A DNA stretch of 64,000 nt, from the NCBI GenBank assembly GCA_964059195.1, contig CAXKWD010000007.1, forward strand, positions 155,667,269-155,731,268, read 5' to 3'. Of the stretch, positions 22,647-33,572 are shown piece after piece. The first letter of the stretch is position 1; each line of letters opens with the position of its first letter. The notes below the pieces were generated by a model. It made no database searches, had not been told where the DNA came from, and saw nothing but the letters and a program-made list of their open reading frames with translations. Source of the DNA: Ectobius pallidus (lineage: Eukaryota > Arthropoda > Insecta > Blattodea > Ectobiidae). The translations under genes and the position numbers were made by a program.

Positions 22647-23022
22647 AATCCAGGGTGTCGAGTGGATGTTGAAACACCTCCCAGCCGAACTTTTGCAGGA
22701 GACCTGCTGAGAAGTGTTTAAACATCCACCCTTCAGCCCGGACCTCACTCCCGATGATTTCCACCTTTTCTTACACCTCACGAAATGATAGAGAATGACA
22801 GAGAAATGGAGGTTATTGTCACACAGTGGTTCAGATCCCAGGCGGTAGACTTCTACGACACATGTGTTCAAAAGTTGGTCCAACGGTATGACAAATATCT
22901 TAATTCCGGTGGGGAATATGTTGAAAAATAGCTAAATACTTGCTGTATCTGTTGCAATAAATATGTCCATGTAATTGTGTTTTGTTTCTGCAAGGAAACT
23001 TACTTTGTGGATGGCCCTCGTA
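22647..23022 (+). pseudogene. Mariner (Tc1/mariner) transposase C-terminus and right end
   Basis: It encodes a mariner-type ending: EVFKHPPFSPDLTPDDFHLF, where SPDL carries the last aspartate of the D,D34D triad. After a frame break, AVDFYDTCVQKLVQRYDKYL then GGEYVEK and a stop. The tryptophan usually preceding EVF is a TGA here. The right terminal repeat is recognisable as acttactttgtggatggccctcgta-like sequence ending at 23022, a known mariner end pattern. The N-terminal two thirds and left end are missing, so it is dead. Confidence 0.85.
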
Positions 23023-23034
23023 GTTTAATATTCA

Positions 23035-23165
23035 TAAATCATAATATATATATTTATTTATTTATTTATTTATATATATTTATTATATATTATTTATTAT
23101 ATATATATTTATTATACATATTATATATATTCCTACAAAACTATTATATTATTATTTATATTATT
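23035..23165. repeat. AT-rich low-complexity repeat (atat/atttattt)
   Basis: Runs of atatat, atttatttattt and ttattatat. The 105-codon frame at 22977-23294 reads mostly I, Y, L and F from these repeats and is not a gene. Confidence 0.85.
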
Positions 23166-23294
23166 ATTTGTTTTTCATATTATGTTCCCTTGTGTAATTG
23201 TCGTATTGTTGGTGTTTCTGTTTTTCTTTTCTGTGTGTTTTTTTATAGTTATAGTATTAGTTTAATTATTATGAATATTACTTTAAATATTTAA

Positions 23295-23390
23295 TATTAG
23301 AATCTGGTGTATTAATATAAGCGAGAATATTGTAATTGGGCATTAGCCTGTAATATTCTTAGTACAATAAATAAATAAATAAATAATTTC
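23295..23390 (+). repeat. LINE-like 3' tail (aata)n
   Basis: The sequence gggcattagcctgtaatatt followed by cttagtacaataaataaataa looks like a LINE 3' end with a tetranucleotide tail. Confidence 0.4.
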
Positions 23391-23484
23391 AAACGTAGGC
23401 CTACCTGTGTCAAATTGCTAGGGAGAATTTTAATTGTGAGAAGTTGTCAATGACTCACTACCGCGGAGTCGTGTGTCGTTACAA

Positions 23485-23610
23485 TCTGTAGGGTGAGATA
23501 GGGAGGTCTCTTGTGAGATGAACTGCAATTTGGATGGTCGGGGATTGAACCTGTGGCACCTGAATGCAAGCCCATAAGGATGTCGCTTGTGTCAACTTTA
23601 CTGGGCAGTT
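23485..23610 (-). repeat. Possible tRNA-like SINE head, minus strand
   Basis: The reverse complement contains ggttcaatcccc, a good pol III B box, after ttgcattcaggtgccaca. No second copy was found here, so this is tentative. Confidence 0.3.
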
Positions 23611-24069
23611 ATTTGCATTTCAGAATTAGCTGTTTATTGACGCTACGTTCAACATATCCCTGAATATGGCAGTAATAGTCTGGGAGGCTATAAAATCTAG
23701 TGCAAACTGTTTACTTGCGAATCACTGAGCCTTACAGGCCGCAATTACGCAATTAGGTGCCGCTGTGACCGCAATAAACACCTGCTCACCGGTCTTGTGC
23801 ATTCATAATGCAGGACGAGCCCCACTTGCATCCAACTCCACAATCCGCATGTAATTGCAAAACTGATAAACTCCTGATAAATTAGAGCATTGTCATGTAG
23901 TATAACAATTAAGTTCGGTTATTGCAATAGGCTGCTGTTTATTTGAGTGATTCCCAATGCATACACTTTCTACCATTGAAAACATAGGCTTATAGTCATG
24001 TAATACTACTTTTAGTCATTCGAAAATAAAGAAGCACTTTTAACGGTAGATTATATTAATTAAATGAAC
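23611..24069. other. No recognised feature
   Basis: No supported feature. Confidence 0.3.
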
Positions 24070-24081
24070 TATTCAACTCAT

Positions 24082-24407
24082 GTCCGTCGGCGTGGTCTTG
24101 TGGTTAGCGTCGCTGACTACAGATCCGCCGGCCCGGGTTCGATTCCCGGTACCTCCTCGGATTTTTCTGAGGTAGGGAGGTCTGGTAGGGGTGCACTCAG
24201 CCTCGTGATTCCAAATTGAGGAGCTACTTGATAGAGAAGTAGCGGCTCCGGTCAAGAACACCACCATTAACGGCCGTGGGTGTCGGCATGCTGACCACAT
24301 GCCCCCCAATACTGCCATCTGCCTACGGGAGATGACGCAGCGGTCGGGTGGTAGGCCAAGTCCCTTCAGGGATGTAGCGCCACGGAGTTTAGTTTTTAGT
24401 TTAGTTT
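24082..24407 (+). repeat. tRNA-derived SINE, family B, full-length
   Basis: A-box region tggtcttgtggttagcgtcg and B box gggttcgattccc near 24135-24147 make a clear tRNA-like head. The body carries cggatttttctgaggtaggg and ggatgtagcgccacggagtt and ends in tttagttttta. A 12-bp duplication, tattcaactcat, flanks it at 24070-24081 and 24408-24419. The 123-codon minus-strand frame across it is SINE sequence, not a gene. A truncated copy is at 55466-55670. Confidence 0.92.
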
Positions 24408-24419
24408 TATTCAACTCAT

Positions 24420-25065
24420 ACGCCGCGTGTTTGACATTGACCAATAACGTTTAGCAATTCCTCGGATATTATAGACAAATCACGGCCGTTTATCTTACAA
24501 TATGCGTGTCGGAATCGCGAGGATGGCATTTTATCGGGTAAAATGGTCTGGTCATTACTGGAGATGCAAGTATCAGTGTGCAGTGATTAATAGTCAGATG
24601 GTGCCACTAAGCGGCACGAAAACACACTATTTTATACAACATAATTTGTTTGGAAATTGAAATAATAGAAATGTACATTGATTAAGAACACAATTTCGAT
24701 TCGGTACAAGCCAGTTCGTGTGCTTTTATTCTGTTCTGCTTTTAGCTTAATTGAATGAAGTTAACTATGTCTTGTATGCACTGGTGGTAGCACTGATTAC
24801 ACCAAAGCAGCTCGAATCGATTCATGGATGGTTGATTCATAGTATGCCGTGATCTCGCAGCTGTTGTAGAACAAAGCACGAAAGTATTTTTTTTTGTATA
24901 ATCTGTTGGATTTTTATTCATGGAATAGTCTTAATAAATCCAACTCTCGTGGGATTACCTATGAGAAAATTATGCCACTGAGTGATCTAAAATTATAACA
25001 CTCCAGGGTTACCAATTATGTTTCATTCGTGTCTTTTAGTTTTTAAAAATTTGCAAATGTTTATT
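24420..25065. other. No recognised feature
   Basis: No supported feature. Confidence 0.3.
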
Positions 25066-25073
25066 AAAGAGAC

Positions 25074-25515
25074 CTGTGGCGTAGGCAGAAAATAATTTCG
25101 GGGAGGGTCGAAAGTGCCGGGGGCTTGGGGGGTATGACTATCCCCAAGAAAGGGGGATACGGGGGTCCACCTAGGAAAATTTTTGAAAATTGAACTAATG
25201 AAAATTACATTTTGAGCTATTTTAGCACTGAATTCTAGATACCTAGTTTGTTTACTACACTCTAAGATATGCCAACTTAAACAAGAAATCGTTACCTAAG
25301 TTATAATATTGATTACTATTTATAAGAAAAGTTAAATAACAAGCGGAACAGTGGAAATAATAGGTCTACATTTACAAGTTCAGCGTTTTATTATTAAATA
25401 TCATTATTAAATATTTGACAGAATGGAGCTTAAATAACTTTAATAGAATTTTAGGCTTTTATTTCATGGGGGGGGGTGGTCCGGACCCATTGGAACCTCC
25501 TTCCCTACGCCACTG
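25074..25515. mobile_element. hAT-like MITE, 442 bp
   Basis: Ends ctgtggcgtagg and cctacgccactg-like (ccctacgccactg) are inverted. Flanks aaagagac (25066-25073) and aaatagat (25516-25523) match at 6 of 8 positions, compatible with an aged hAT duplication. The CAGTGGCGTAG terminus is known from hAT families. Confidence 0.65.
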
Positions 25516-25664
25516 AAATAGATCCGGTTTGATAATAATTGTGAATGTTAAAATTAATTACTCCTTTTTAAATTTTAAATTCATCATGGTAGCCACTTGG
25601 TGGCTGAAAAACGTTGTCCACTCCATGTCCTACACCAGGAAGTCAGTAGCCTCTGTCTGCGCAT

Positions 25665-25800
25665 GTGCAGCGCAGATGGCTATACTCTAACCGAACGGAC
25701 TTCTATGATCAGGGTATTTTGAAACTGGTATCACGATGGGTGAAATGTGTTGAGAAACTTGGCGACTATATAGAAAAAATAGACAAAAAAGATGTCCCTT
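25665..25800 (+). pseudogene. Mariner transposase C-terminal fragment
   Basis: The frame reads NRTDFYDQGILKLVSRWVKC then VEKLGDYIEK, the characteristic last residues of mariner transposases. It lacks the stop usual after YIEK and everything upstream, including all catalytic residues. An (AT)n run follows at about 25851-25872. Confidence 0.75.
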
Positions 25801-25842
25801 CGTGTGTGCATTTGTTTGTAATTGTACCTATTAAACTTTTTG

Positions 25843-25873
<31 letters not shown>

Positions 25874-26049
25874 TGTGCATTACTTTTCGATCCACCCTCA
25901 TACATCGGAAATATCTATAACGTTATGGAACAGATACATATTTACTAGCATAATTGAAACACAGATCATCAACTCACAAGATGTTAGACTACTAGGTGAT
26001 GAGAATACACTGAATGAGAGACCAAGAAATGAGAGACCAAGATGAAGCC

Positions 26050-26449
26050 AAAGAGCGTCGCCAGCAGAGGTCAAAGTTCAGTTCCCGGCTCCTATAATAA
26101 GTCGCTCTGTACGGGAGATGAAGAAGAGAAATAAAGACCTGACTGGAGCCAGTCTTGAGCTTAGAAGTGGTAGTCGCATTTCATTTTACGATTCCGGTGT
26201 CCACCGATCTACTTGAGCTTTGTCGGATACTCCTCCATTTATTAAGAGAAATGCCATGTTCTCTGTTATTGATTGACATATCTGCTTATTCACAATACAT
26301 GGCTTTTCTGTAAAACTTCAGAAGCCAGAATTGGAACGAAATTGTAAATTTATGTTAGCTTTAGCTCATGTTGTAATTTTATTCTAATAAAAGTTGAAAC
26401 TTTATGTATGGGGCTTAAATCCATTGCACTTCTCTGCCATATTAGATAA
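26050..26449. other. No recognised feature
   Basis: No supported frame or repeat, other than short incidental words. Confidence 0.3.
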
Positions 26450-27201
26450 CTAGCAGAACCCCGCGGCGTCGCTCACGATAATAACCGAGACCAACAGCCA
26501 TTTTGGTGCCTTAGAATTTATACTTATTCTTTATTATATTTAGGTCGCTGATGCCAAATGTGTCAATAGTTTTGTGAGATATGGTATTACCATTATGCAT
26601 ATTATCCCATTTTACGTTTGATATAAATAAAAAACAGTGCCTATTTTTAGGTTCCAAATCATGTGAAGAAACAAGCAACACACTAACATTACATTAATAT
26701 CACAATAACAATATAACAAGGGATCTTTCAAAAAATTGATATTATCACATATTGGACGGTCGTTTATGACTTATGAGCTGTCAATTTGAAGGCCAAAAAA
26801 TAATCCAGCTTTTAGTTTTTCTGTATTTCGTACAGTTTTCGTCCAAAGTATGATCAAGAACCTTCACTAGTTATATTATCAAGCAAGATTTTGTTCCGCT
26901 AGACTAAGGGTTCACGAATAAAATCTATATAAAAGTAGAGCTGGTAGAGAAAAACTGTTTACATATTTGGAATATACACACTAAGTATTGCCAAAATCCG
27001 GTAAAACATCTGAGACACCAAACAAATAGGTCTTTTTTGTTGGGCTGTGTAATTAATTGGAAAATTTAAAATTAAGACCAAAATAATTAAAACATTATAT
27101 TTATTAACCACTTTCACGCGAAATATTCGTAGATCTAAGCTGAACCATTAATAATTAATGAAACAATTAAAAATCCAGCTTTGAAATGAAATCCACGATT
27201 A

Positions 27202-27630
27202 ATGGCCGGTTTCTATAAACTCGCGAATTACCTATGGGTAAATTATCTAATGCACAGAATTTACACAATTTACACAAGAATAACACCACACAAACACAAA
27301 TAATTTAAAGATAGCAATCACTTACACTTGTGGCGAGTTTCTAGATAAATGTCCTCTAGGTAAATATGAAAATGACAGAAAAAATGTTCCTACAAACTCG
27401 GGCTAGATCTGTCCAAGGGTAAATCTTTGGGTTAATTTGTCCTTTCATGGATGGCTGGATAAAATTTAACCTTTCATAGGATCAATAACAATGAGAATCA
27501 AAGCCTTCTGAATTAAATTAACTGTACAACTCCAAGGCCTTGCTCATTATAGCATTGTAGGTTAAATGGAACTAATTTATACGTGGATAATTTACCCTTA
27601 GGTAATTCACAAGTTTGTAGAAACCGGGCA
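27202..27630. mobile_element. MITE M, copy 1 (PIF/Harbinger-like)
   Basis: About 45-bp imperfect inverted ends, beginning atggccggtttctataaact and ending agaaaccgggca. The flanks are tta and taa, close to the 3-bp TWA duplication of PIF/Harbinger elements. A second copy is at 62701-63128. It sits inside Helitron H0. No transposase. Confidence 0.7.
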
Positions 27631-27754
27631 TAAAAAGCGCAACCTCAGATTCGAGTTCCCTGGCCCAGAAAATCCCTTGCATAGTGAGTTTCGTCCAAAT
27701 CGACCAATGTTTGCCCATTTAGGCCTATTGTCATTATCCCCCTTCGTCTAGGTT

Positions 27755-28981
27755 TACAGCGGTTCGGTGGAAATGATGGTTACCTGGGCGCCACAGTATA
27801 ATGCATATACTGAATATTTCTGATTTGTTGAACCCGCCTCCGGTCTGCCAGTCGATCGTTGAGCACTTCCCTCGAGCTTCAGGGTAGGAAGCGAAGAACA
27901 CCTTAATATTATTGCTTGAATAATAATGCAGTTTCTTTGAACACTGAAGGAATATTCTGTTTATTCAAAGCGTTGGAAATACAAGTCCAGTCATTGACAA
28001 TAATTACAAAATTTGTTTGTGAATAATTAATATTGTTACAAGTTCTCGGTAGATCGTTACTAGTGATACAATTGCTGCCGTATATGATTTTGACTAATCG
28101 CGATTGAAAGTAAGAATCCTTCTAAGTCGATTAATTCCACAGCGAAAATTTTATAAGTCCAATTAATTCTGTGGGCACGCGGCCTCAAAGATAAGTAGAG
28201 TGATTGATGTAGGCACGCGGCCTCGACGTAGATTGCTGTTGACTGCTCTAGGCACGGGGCCTTGAAGTAGAGTTGAATATGACTGTTATAGGCGCGGGGC
28301 CTTGAAGTAGAGTGATTTTACAGTGCCCCGGTAGGCCTAAGGAAAACTTACTTGGACAAACATTTATCCCTACTCTTCTTAATTATTATTCGTGAATCCC
28401 GGCACGTGGTACTATAAATCAATTCCTATTGGCAAATCTCCCGACCAATAATAATATGTTAGTTTCCCACGGAAATCAATTGGATTTCCCTTATTCTCAA
28501 AACCCACAACTTAGCGTCTCGGATTTCTAAGAAGGTTCGGACAGCGTGTTGTATCAGTAGCAACATCAGAAGCAAGGCTTAAACACAATAGCCGACTTCT
28601 TAGAATTACTTAAGTGGATCAGTACCCTTTGTGATAAGATCTCGGGAGATTCCCGATACATTGTACCTGAGTACTGCATTGCCTTATCTCGCACCCGCTA
28701 GGTCTGCTAGGGAAATTCCCAGCTATCTCTGTCTATCCACTGCAATCTCATTTTAATAGTTATTTAAAATGATGTTGTTAAACTTTTTACCTTTGCCTTC
28801 TTTCTAGTTAATAATATTTATAATGAATGTTCCGTCTTTTCACGGTCATTTTAAGACCAAACACGGGCTATGAGATTTTATGATTTTAGTTTGAATAAAT
28901 TTGGGCAATTAATCTGTCATTTATTATACTTAATTTGGTTATCTTGTTTATTTCTTTTTACCGAAGTATCTGAACTGCAAT
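27755..28981 (-). repeat. 3' LTR of the Gypsy-type element
   Basis: A 1,227-bp direct repeat of 33597-34823. No difference was noticed on reading the two side by side. The coding strand is minus, so this left copy is the 3' LTR. It is preceded by the target duplication aggtt (27750-27754). Plus-strand edges are tacagcgg and actgcaat. Confidence 0.95.
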
Positions 28982-29335
28982 ATATGCCCCAGTCTATTAA
29001 GACAGGAATCATCATAGCCTATGATTGACTTACTGGCTGAATATACTGCATCTCTCCACAAAATATTATACCTTATTTTCCTCCAGTGTTGCAACTATCT
29101 TACACAAATACATAAGTAATTTAATTCCTATCCTGACACGAGACTTCACCTTAAATCCTGTCCCACATGTACAAGTTTTCTGAACCTATCACATTCATGC
29201 CTTCATACATCTTGCGGTTTTCTGTAGTGTTACGTTGTTTGTACGTATTACTTGGTTTATTGCACGACCAAGACATTACAACAAAATTTTACGTAAACAC
29301 CATAAATTTACCGATATACCCTCGTGAGACCATGA
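28982..29335. other. Non-coding 3' interior of the LTR element
   Basis: Between the tandem repeats and the 3' LTR. A weak purine-rich stretch (gactggggcat on the minus strand) next to the LTR is the only polypurine-tract candidate. No integrase motif seen. Confidence 0.4.
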
Positions 29336-29585
29336 AAATTAAGCTCAAGCAGTTCTCACTGAAATTTTATAAAATATATTGAATGCATAAAGAAAAACAA
29401 AAACACTTTTTTTTATATTGAGACTTTGACAAGGTCGATCAAGCAGTTCTCACTACACCTACACTATATTATAAAGAATGCAAAGAAACACTCTTTTACC
29501 ATGAGACTTTGACAAGGTCGATCAAGCAGTTCTCATTACACTTGCACTATATTATCAAGAATGCAATACACACACGTATATTTTA
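29336..29585 (-). repeat. 83-bp tandem repeat, three units, inside the LTR element
   Basis: Starts at 29336, 29420 and 29503. All contain tcaagcagttctca; units 2 and 3 share gagactttgacaaggtcgat. It lies between the pol remnant and 3' LTR. Its role is unknown; it could mark the deletion junction. Confidence 0.85.
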
Positions 29586-29815
29586 CTCTCATTTATACAC
29601 ATTCCTCTAATCCTAAACCTATGTGGAACTGATAACCTATCATGCCAGTAGCTATTTTACCGCGTAAAATATACATTGCAGGTTATAGGCCTACATTATT
29701 CCAACTCAGTACAATGCCTTTCGGTTATTCTGCCCTTTCCTCTAATTTGTTCATATTTACAATACATTGTCGATAAATGACGTCACACAAAAATCACTGA
29801 TCATCTGAATACATT

Positions 29816-30865
29816 TTACGGATTTATATCCTTTATTGGTTCTGCCCAAAAATTTTCTGCTTCTATGAATAATTTAAGATAACTAGAGTCAAAGGTTAAG
29901 CGTAGTTTTCCATGTGCTTTCACTACACCACAAATCGGATTTATTTGCTTACAGGCTTCTTCCATCATTGAAATTGGTACAGGCCTACTCTTATAGCGAC
30001 GCTCAGGAATATCTTGTTTTAATTTCAATTTGCGTTGGTAACCCCGAAATAGGCCTGGAGTTGAACTGAACACTGATTTGTTCTTATATAGCATGTTATA
30101 TAAAGTCGACTTTTGACCATCTGATAGCACATCAATTTCTTCTACTTTCTCTCTGAGAATTAATTCGATATCAACATTTTCCTCTTCATTTCCTCCATTC
30201 TGACTAATGTTAGTAAAATTCGCGTGTACCGTTTCACATTCATTTTCATCTACATAATTATTAGAACCCTTAATGCACAAATGATCATATTCTTCGTCCT
30301 CCCAAACAATATCAGATTCCATTCCCTGTAACTCTGCGACACTTTCGTCACAATCAGCCTCATTATCACCTTCATATATAAATACGGCCGGTTTAATTCC
30401 CATAGGCCTATATTCGTCGATACTATTTCCCTCTTGTACTACAACTGATTCCACCACGAAAGGCTCGCGTAATAATACATCTTCATTTTGGCACTCCAAC
30501 TCCTTAGTAATTATATTCTCATTAGATAAAAACGGTACACGTAACTTTTCTTTCTCATCTAATTCCATTTCTACCCAATTTTCTTCAAAATTTATTCTCA
30601 TTAGTTGATCTGTCATAGAATCACAACCCAGAATTAATTTATGTGCTAAATGTTTTATTGTCAAAAAGTAGACTTCTAACTTCTTTCCCTCAATTTCCAA
30701 CGGCAACATACACTGATGCTCAATTTTATGGGATTTGGCACCAATTGCAGTTTGTGCGTATAGGCCATGTACTTTCAATTCCTGAACGCGCACTCTTGCT
30801 GCTTTCAGCGTTTCATAGAATTTTTCGTTTATTAGAGAAAAAGTACAGCCAGTGTCCACCAACAT
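29816..30865 (-). CDS. pro: Retropepsin-type protease plus truncated RT start
   Basis: 349 codons from the first ATG, but the frame is open upstream past the gag stop, so it is probably made as a Gag-Pro fusion by -1 frameshifting. The protease active site is LVDTG (D4-T5-G6), and the flap/psi-loop ILG lies at residues 78-80, as in retroviral-type aspartic proteases. An acidic linker of about 150 residues follows. From about residue 275 the start of RT appears: YKSRPVPISMMEEACKQ, then KAHGKLRLTFDSSYLK. It stops before the palm, so no YxDD, RNase H or integrase exists. Part of the segment between the two RT blocks also appears to be missing. Protease could be functional; RT cannot. Confidence 0.85.
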   Translation of the reverse strand: MLVDTGCTFSLINEKFYETLKAARVRVQELKVHGLYAQTAIGAKSHKIEHQCMLPLEIEGKKLEVYFLTIKHLAHKLILGCDSMTDQLMRINFEENWVEMELDEKEKLRVPFLSNENIITKELECQNEDVLLREPFVVESVVVQEGNSIDEYRPMGIKPAVFIYEGDNEADCDESVAELQGMESDIVWEDEEYDHLCIKGSNNYVDENECETVHANFTNISQNGGNEEENVDIELILREKVEEIDVLSDGQKSTLYNMLYKNKSVFSSTPGLFRGYQRKLKLKQDIPERRYKSRPVPISMMEEACKQINPICGVVKAHGKLRLTFDSSYLKLFIEAENFWAEPIKDINP

Positions 30866-31047
30866 ATCGACTTCAAATTGGTCTATTTTTACCCTTATTA
30901 ATGGCGGATATGTGGGTGTTATACCCTCTCTATTTGCACATCCTACTACGCACCCCTTCTCTCGTGTTTTATTTTCATTATCAGGTCTTTTTAATCCTTT
31001 TAATCCCTCGGTCTGTGTGACGTCATTTCGACCTCCAAATGCGTCTC

Positions 31048-33081
31048 CTAATAGTTTAAAGGCCTGTCTTGCGCTACATGCCTTTCGTCATTTCTGTGAC
31101 GAATGTCTCCCTGAATATCATTGTGGTTTCCCGTGCTATGCGCCTGATTCCTTTCACCTTCTATGTTAATGTCCCCCTGGTTTTCTGGAATTCGTTCTCC
31201 TACTTCGTTCTGCATCCTGCCATGAAATCGAACATTATTTACTTGTCTGTCTTGAGGCCTATTCTCTTGATTATTTCCCCTCCAGTTTTGGTTCCCATTA
31301 TTTCTATATGAGTTATTATTAGGGGGTCCTCTGTTCGATTCCGCATTTCTGTTGGCATGTCCTTGGTTCCATCTACCTCTGTCATTATTTGGACCTCCTC
31401 TCGTATCTTGATTCATTTGCATATTATCCGGTCCATTTTGTCTCCTATTATCGCTACGCTCTTCTCTGTTAGTTCCTACTTCGAAACTAGATAATAACTC
31501 CAAAGCCTTGCTATAAGTTTGGGGACATGATACTATAAGCAGGTTACATATTTCCGGCTGAAAATGTCTCGTCACAAGCTGAATGGCCTCGCGTTCTGGC
31601 ATTCCGGGGTCTAGTAGCTTGATTAGGCCTATAACTCTTAGGAAATGGTCCGATAGAGAGACGTTGCCCCTATGTGAATATCTCCCATTATAGACCTCAT
31701 TTCTAGCTAAAGCTCTCTTCGCCTCACCCCAATATCTTGCTAAGAATAACTGCTTAAAATCCTCATAGTTGCACTCCGGGTGTACTGTAAGTTCAAACCA
31801 CTCTTTTGTTTTTCCTTTTAAGGCTCTACCGAGGATCAACATTTTGTACTGAGATGGAATAGACCGTAAAGTAAAATATTCTTCAACAGATTTCAAGAAG
31901 CTCTGAGGGCTCGTGTTGCTCTCATTGAAGCTGGGAAGTGATACCTCATTTCCTATTAAATTACATATATTAATCCTATTATCGCTAACTACCGGCATGC
32001 TGGTGGCTACCGTCTCGTGTACTGTATTACAGGACTCATTTGCAACACTAGGAGGCCTATATGTATTTCCTATTCCATTGCATATACTCTCACTACAATT
32101 TACAGCATAGTTATTTGCTACAGGCCTACGATTTTCGACCTCTTTAGCTACCGTGCTTACTTCTTTAGAGATTTCCCCTATTTTCTCAGCTAATATATTT
32201 TCTAAATGCACTACCTTGTCATTTACTTCTGAGATTTTATCTCCTAACCCTACTTTTACTTTTCCCACCTGAGTCTCCATATTCTTTTTCAAGCTAGACT
32301 CCGATTTCTGTATTTCCTTCTCCAAAATTTTCCTTTCATTGAATAATTTTTCTTCATATTTCTTGCCCTGAATCTCTATTTTCCTATCTACCGATGCCAT
32401 ATTAGCCTCTAATTCAGACCTAATTTCCCCTTGACTTTCACTAATTTCTTGCCTCATTGCTTTTTCACTTTCTTTAAGCTCCCTACAGAGTTCTCCCCTG
32501 ATTTCGTTGCATATGTTAGATTGGACCTCTTTTATATTATTAAGCTCCCTCTCAAGCCTATCTACATTCTGCCTATGTTCTTGGTCCGATTGGTCTATCC
32601 TATCTCCCAGTTTCTCTATCTTTTCCCCGGTATTTTTCTCTAGTTCCTTCATATTTTCCTTAGAGTTTTTCTCTAGTTCCTTAATACTTTCCCTAGTTTC
32701 ATTACTTGACTTTTCTAGTCCTTTCATACTTTCATTAGTTGCATTACTTGATTTTTCTAGCCCTTTCATCATGGCTATCAAATATGCAATAGAATTCGGG
32801 TCTATGGTTTGATTTATTTCCCTAGGCCTATGTTCAGTTACACTCTCACTCTCAGTTAGCTGAATATTTGTTGCATTATTTTTCTCCCTATTATCACCTC
32901 CCTGCTCCAAAACCCCGTCACCTGTCGCGACACTGTTCTCATTGTTAATCTCCATTCTACAATTATTTATTTCCTCACCAGTAAGCAAGTCGTGCCCCTC
33001 TCCACCTTCCATATTAATTTTATTCCTAGTAACTTTTCCGTTTCTAAGCCACATACATAAATTATAAGGGTACTGATACAC
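31048..33081 (-). CDS. gag: Gag polyprotein of the LTR retrotransposon
   Basis: Intact 677-codon frame. The first ATG gives MYQYPYNLCMW; a second at about residue 24 (MEGGEG) is an alternative start. Residues about 104-320 are a strongly charged predicted coiled coil. It begins with repeats of MKGLEKSSN(A/E)T(N/R)ES followed by KELEKN variants. Residues about 370-535 form the capsid-like retrotransposon Gag domain (LPSFNESNTSPQSFLKSVEE, KGKTKEWFE, FLARYWG, LSDHFLRVI). The C-terminus is N/R/G/Q-rich with no CCHC zinc knuckle, suggesting RNA binding by an arginine-rich tail (inference). The stop lies two codons after a slippery heptamer that would give Gag-Pro. Confidence 0.9.
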   Translation of the reverse strand: MYQYPYNLCMWLRNGKVTRNKINMEGGEGHDLLTGEEINNCRMEINNENSVATGDGVLEQGGDNREKNNATNIQLTESESVTEHRPREINQTIDPNSIAYLIAMMKGLEKSSNATNESMKGLEKSSNETRESIKELEKNSKENMKELEKNTGEKIEKLGDRIDQSDQEHRQNVDRLERELNNIKEVQSNICNEIRGELCRELKESEKAMRQEISESQGEIRSELEANMASVDRKIEIQGKKYEEKLFNERKILEKEIQKSESSLKKNMETQVGKVKVGLGDKISEVNDKVVHLENILAEKIGEISKEVSTVAKEVENRRPVANNYAVNCSESICNGIGNTYRPPSVANESCNTVHETVATSMPVVSDNRINICNLIGNEVSLPSFNESNTSPQSFLKSVEEYFTLRSIPSQYKMLILGRALKGKTKEWFELTVHPECNYEDFKQLFLARYWGEAKRALARNEVYNGRYSHRGNVSLSDHFLRVIGLIKLLDPGMPEREAIQLVTRHFQPEICNLLIVSCPQTYSKALELLSSFEVGTNREERSDNRRQNGPDNMQMNQDTRGGPNNDRGRWNQGHANRNAESNRGPPNNNSYRNNGNQNWRGNNQENRPQDRQVNNVRFHGRMQNEVGERIPENQGDINIEGERNQAHSTGNHNDIQGDIRHRNDERHVAQDRPLNY
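31054..31060 (-). promoter_or_regulatory. Candidate -1 ribosomal frameshift site TTTAAAC
   Basis: On the minus strand, T TTA AAC is in the gag reading frame, followed by TAT and the TAG stop. It matches the canonical X XXY YYZ heptamer. The protease frame is exactly the -1 frame and is open across this point, giving ...LN then LLGDAF. No stimulatory pseudoknot could be assigned with confidence; a GGTC/GACC pairing lies downstream. Confidence 0.8.
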
Positions 33082-33572
33082 TCTTACGATCTACCTTACC
33101 TTTGGTTAAGAAGTTCAACATATAATGCATAACATGTATAATTATACCCTTGCACAATAAATATTCGATATGCCTGAGTTCTTTTAATTTGAAAAAGATT
33201 TTATTTTACTTGAATTTATTCTTTAATTTACTTAGTGAGTTTCAGTTTAATTTTACTTTGATCTTAAATTGCAAACTTTTTAAAAAAAAATATTATTTGA
33301 TGTCAGGCTTACTAATTTATTTAATTAATATTTACTGTTTCTTAAATTATTGATAATAAAATTGTTTACTTTACTGAAACTCTATGTATATTTAAGTTCT
33401 TATCTGTTGGTGATTTTTGATGTTTTCTGCGGCGGTCTCCGGAACTGATGTACCACGATCTTGAATTCCAGCGGTGCCTTTACGGGTGACGTTCTAGAAA
33501 TTCTGCGGTGTCTTCCTTCCGTTTTGGGATGATTTTTGAAGTTGGTGATCCTTGATGTCCAGCTTCACTCGT

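Noticed and set aside
22977..23294. A 105-codon frame rich in I, Y, L and F, resembling a membrane protein
   Set aside because: It is the translation of atat/attt simple repeats following a mariner end.
24073..24444. A 123-codon minus-strand open frame
   Set aside because: It lies across a full-length tRNA-derived SINE (family B) with its own TSD and has no protein motif.
32507..32812. A plus-strand frame rich in S, F and L opposite gag
   Set aside because: It is the antisense shadow of the gag coiled coil; codon periodicity belongs to the minus strand.
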